Of a DNA stretch of 64,000 bases, positions 63,231 through 64,000 are shown one piece after another (position 1 is the first letter of the stretch; each line of letters begins with the position of its first letter). Source of the DNA: Limosilactobacillus vaginalis DSM 5837 = ATCC 49540 (GTDB lineage: Bacteria > Bacillota > Bacilli > Lactobacillales > Lactobacillaceae); NCBI RefSeq assembly GCF_000159435.1, contig NZ_GG693413.1, forward strand, positions 103,233 through 167,232. The letters run 5' to 3'. The position numbers were made by a program, and so were the translations under genes. The notes below the pieces were generated by a model, which was not told the origin of the DNA, searched no databases, and saw nothing but the letters and a program-made list of their open reading frames with translations.

Positions 63231-64000
63231 ATGACATTGGCACGTGAAGAAGTAATTGCGGCTTTAAATAATCAAGAAACTGGTAAAATCCCAATTTCTT
63301 TTTGGCGCCATTTTGCGGTAGATGAGTTTACGAATGTCTTTCAAGAGCCAGCAGTCCTCCAAACAAACTTGGGAGGTCACCAAAAATACTACAATGCTGT
63401 AGATGTTGATTTTGCTAAAACGATGTTAGATGGCTATTTTGCTTACCCATTTCGTGGGGTTGATGATCCACGGAGTTTAACTAATCTTCAAAGACTTCGG
63501 CCGCTGAACCAGGACGATCCGTGGATTACCGGTCAAGTTGAACTTGCTCAACAACAACAGCAGATTGCTGGGAAACGGCCAACTTTTATTACGATGTTTT
63601 CCCCAATGCTGCTTTTTAAGTGGGCGTTAATTAAGCATTATGCAGAGCCACTTTTATTAGCCGATCAACGATTCACAGATCTTTATGAACAAGATCCATC
63701 GCTAGTTTTTCAGGTCTTAGAAGTAATTGCTGACGATCAAATCAAAGTTGTCCAGGCAATAATGGCTAACACTACAGTCGATGGTATTTATTACAGTACG
63801 CAGTCAATTCAGGATTCACGTTTACGTGATGACACCCAATTCTTTAAGCAAGTAATGGAGCCGATTGATCTTAAGGTTCAAGAAGGAATTAACCAAGTGT
63901 CACGATTGAATATTCTTCATATCTGCGGATTTGATGGTGCAACTAATCATCTTGAATGGTTCACTAATTATCCGTTGCAAGTTGTTAATTGGGCAACGGG
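63231..64000 (+). CDS. Uroporphyrinogen decarboxylase (UROD/MetE-like) family protein, partial
   Basis: The frame is open from the ATG at 63231 to the window edge (256 codons seen). It begins MTLAREEVIAALNNQ, with PISFWRHFAVDEF and LNILHICGFDGATNH as the conserved URO-D-type barrel segments. Lactobacilli do not normally make heme, so a methyltransferase role (corrinoid- or folate-linked, as in the MtaA/MetE relatives) is as likely as decarboxylation. GTGATG-type purine-rich sequence precedes the ATG. Expression should depend on read-through of the leader terminator. The C-terminus lies outside the window. Confidence 0.8.
   Translation, partial: MTLAREEVIAALNNQETGKIPISFWRHFAVDEFTNVFQEPAVLQTNLGGHQKYYNAVDVDFAKTMLDGYFAYPFRGVDDPRSLTNLQRLRPLNQDDPWITGQVELAQQQQQIAGKRPTFITMFSPMLLFKWALIKHYAEPLLLADQRFTDLYEQDPSLVFQVLEVIADDQIKVVQAIMANTTVDGIYYSTQSIQDSRLRDDTQFFKQVMEPIDLKVQEGINQVSRLNILHICGFDGATNHLEWFTNYPLQVVNWAT

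Overview
The window looks like a 64 kb piece of a Lactobacillaceae chromosome, most like a heterofermentative Limosilactobacillus-type species. This rests on gene content and order: mevalonate pathway genes, PolC, a CIRCE-controlled hrcA-grpE-dnaK-dnaJ cluster, frequent TTG/GTG starts behind strong Shine-Dalgarno sequences, and lactobacillar dehydrogenases. The species call is an inference. The window is gene-dense. I saw no rRNA, tRNA, CRISPR array, prophage or intact insertion sequence.

Layout. 1-500: AT-rich stretch with a frameshifted remnant resembling the Mrr N-terminal winged helix, cut off by a 25-bp hairpin. 0.5-9 kb: metabolic genes (two short-chain dehydrogenases, a DUF805 protein, an M20 peptidase with a YfcC-type carrier, an aldo/keto reductase, a small secreted protein, a dipeptide epimerase). 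A perfect cre and a one-mismatch cre lie in the divergent 2967-3291 gap. 8.6-13 kb: rnhA-mvaS, a TPP riboswitch controlling cytX, and lexA divergent from a DUF896 gene across a perfect SOS box. 13-15 kb: plsC, a tRNA adenine methyltransferase and a GIY-YIG protein.

15-34.6 kb is the conserved Firmicute growth block: rpsB-tsf-pyrH-frr, uppS-cdsA-rseP-proS-polC, rimP-nusA-rnpM-ylxQ-infB-rbfA, truB-ribF. 34.8-42.1 kb holds a hypothetical gene, the heat-shock operon and lepA. 42-45 kb: an MFS transporter, an unlisted 34-codon membrane ORF, a cytochrome b5-like protein and a Cof-type phosphatase.

45-52.7 kb: rsmF, an SPFH protein, the LytS/LytR two-component system, then lrgA-lrgB-ldh behind a 21-bp-period direct repeat that looks like a LytTR operator. 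The proposed logic is sensing and transport of pyruvate (or a similar metabolite) linked to lactate dehydrogenase. 52.7-57.6 kb: mvaK1-mvaD-mvaK2-fni plus a HAD phosphatase. Together with mvaS at 9.3 kb this supplies most of the mevalonate route to isopentenyl diphosphate, which is used by the UppS encoded at 18.5 kb. 57.7-63 kb: dinG, a YpmB/TseB-like gene, dnaD and an EamA transporter. The right edge carries a well-formed attenuation-type leader: strong promoter, 28-codon Cys-Cys-containing ORF and intrinsic terminator. It precedes a UroD-family gene that runs off the window.

Most interesting items: the leader-peptide/terminator in front of the UroD-family gene; the lytSR-lrgAB-ldh module with its direct repeat; and an intergenic hairpin repeat family (34.7 kb and 50.1 kb, related core at 42.1 kb) with compensatory base changes.
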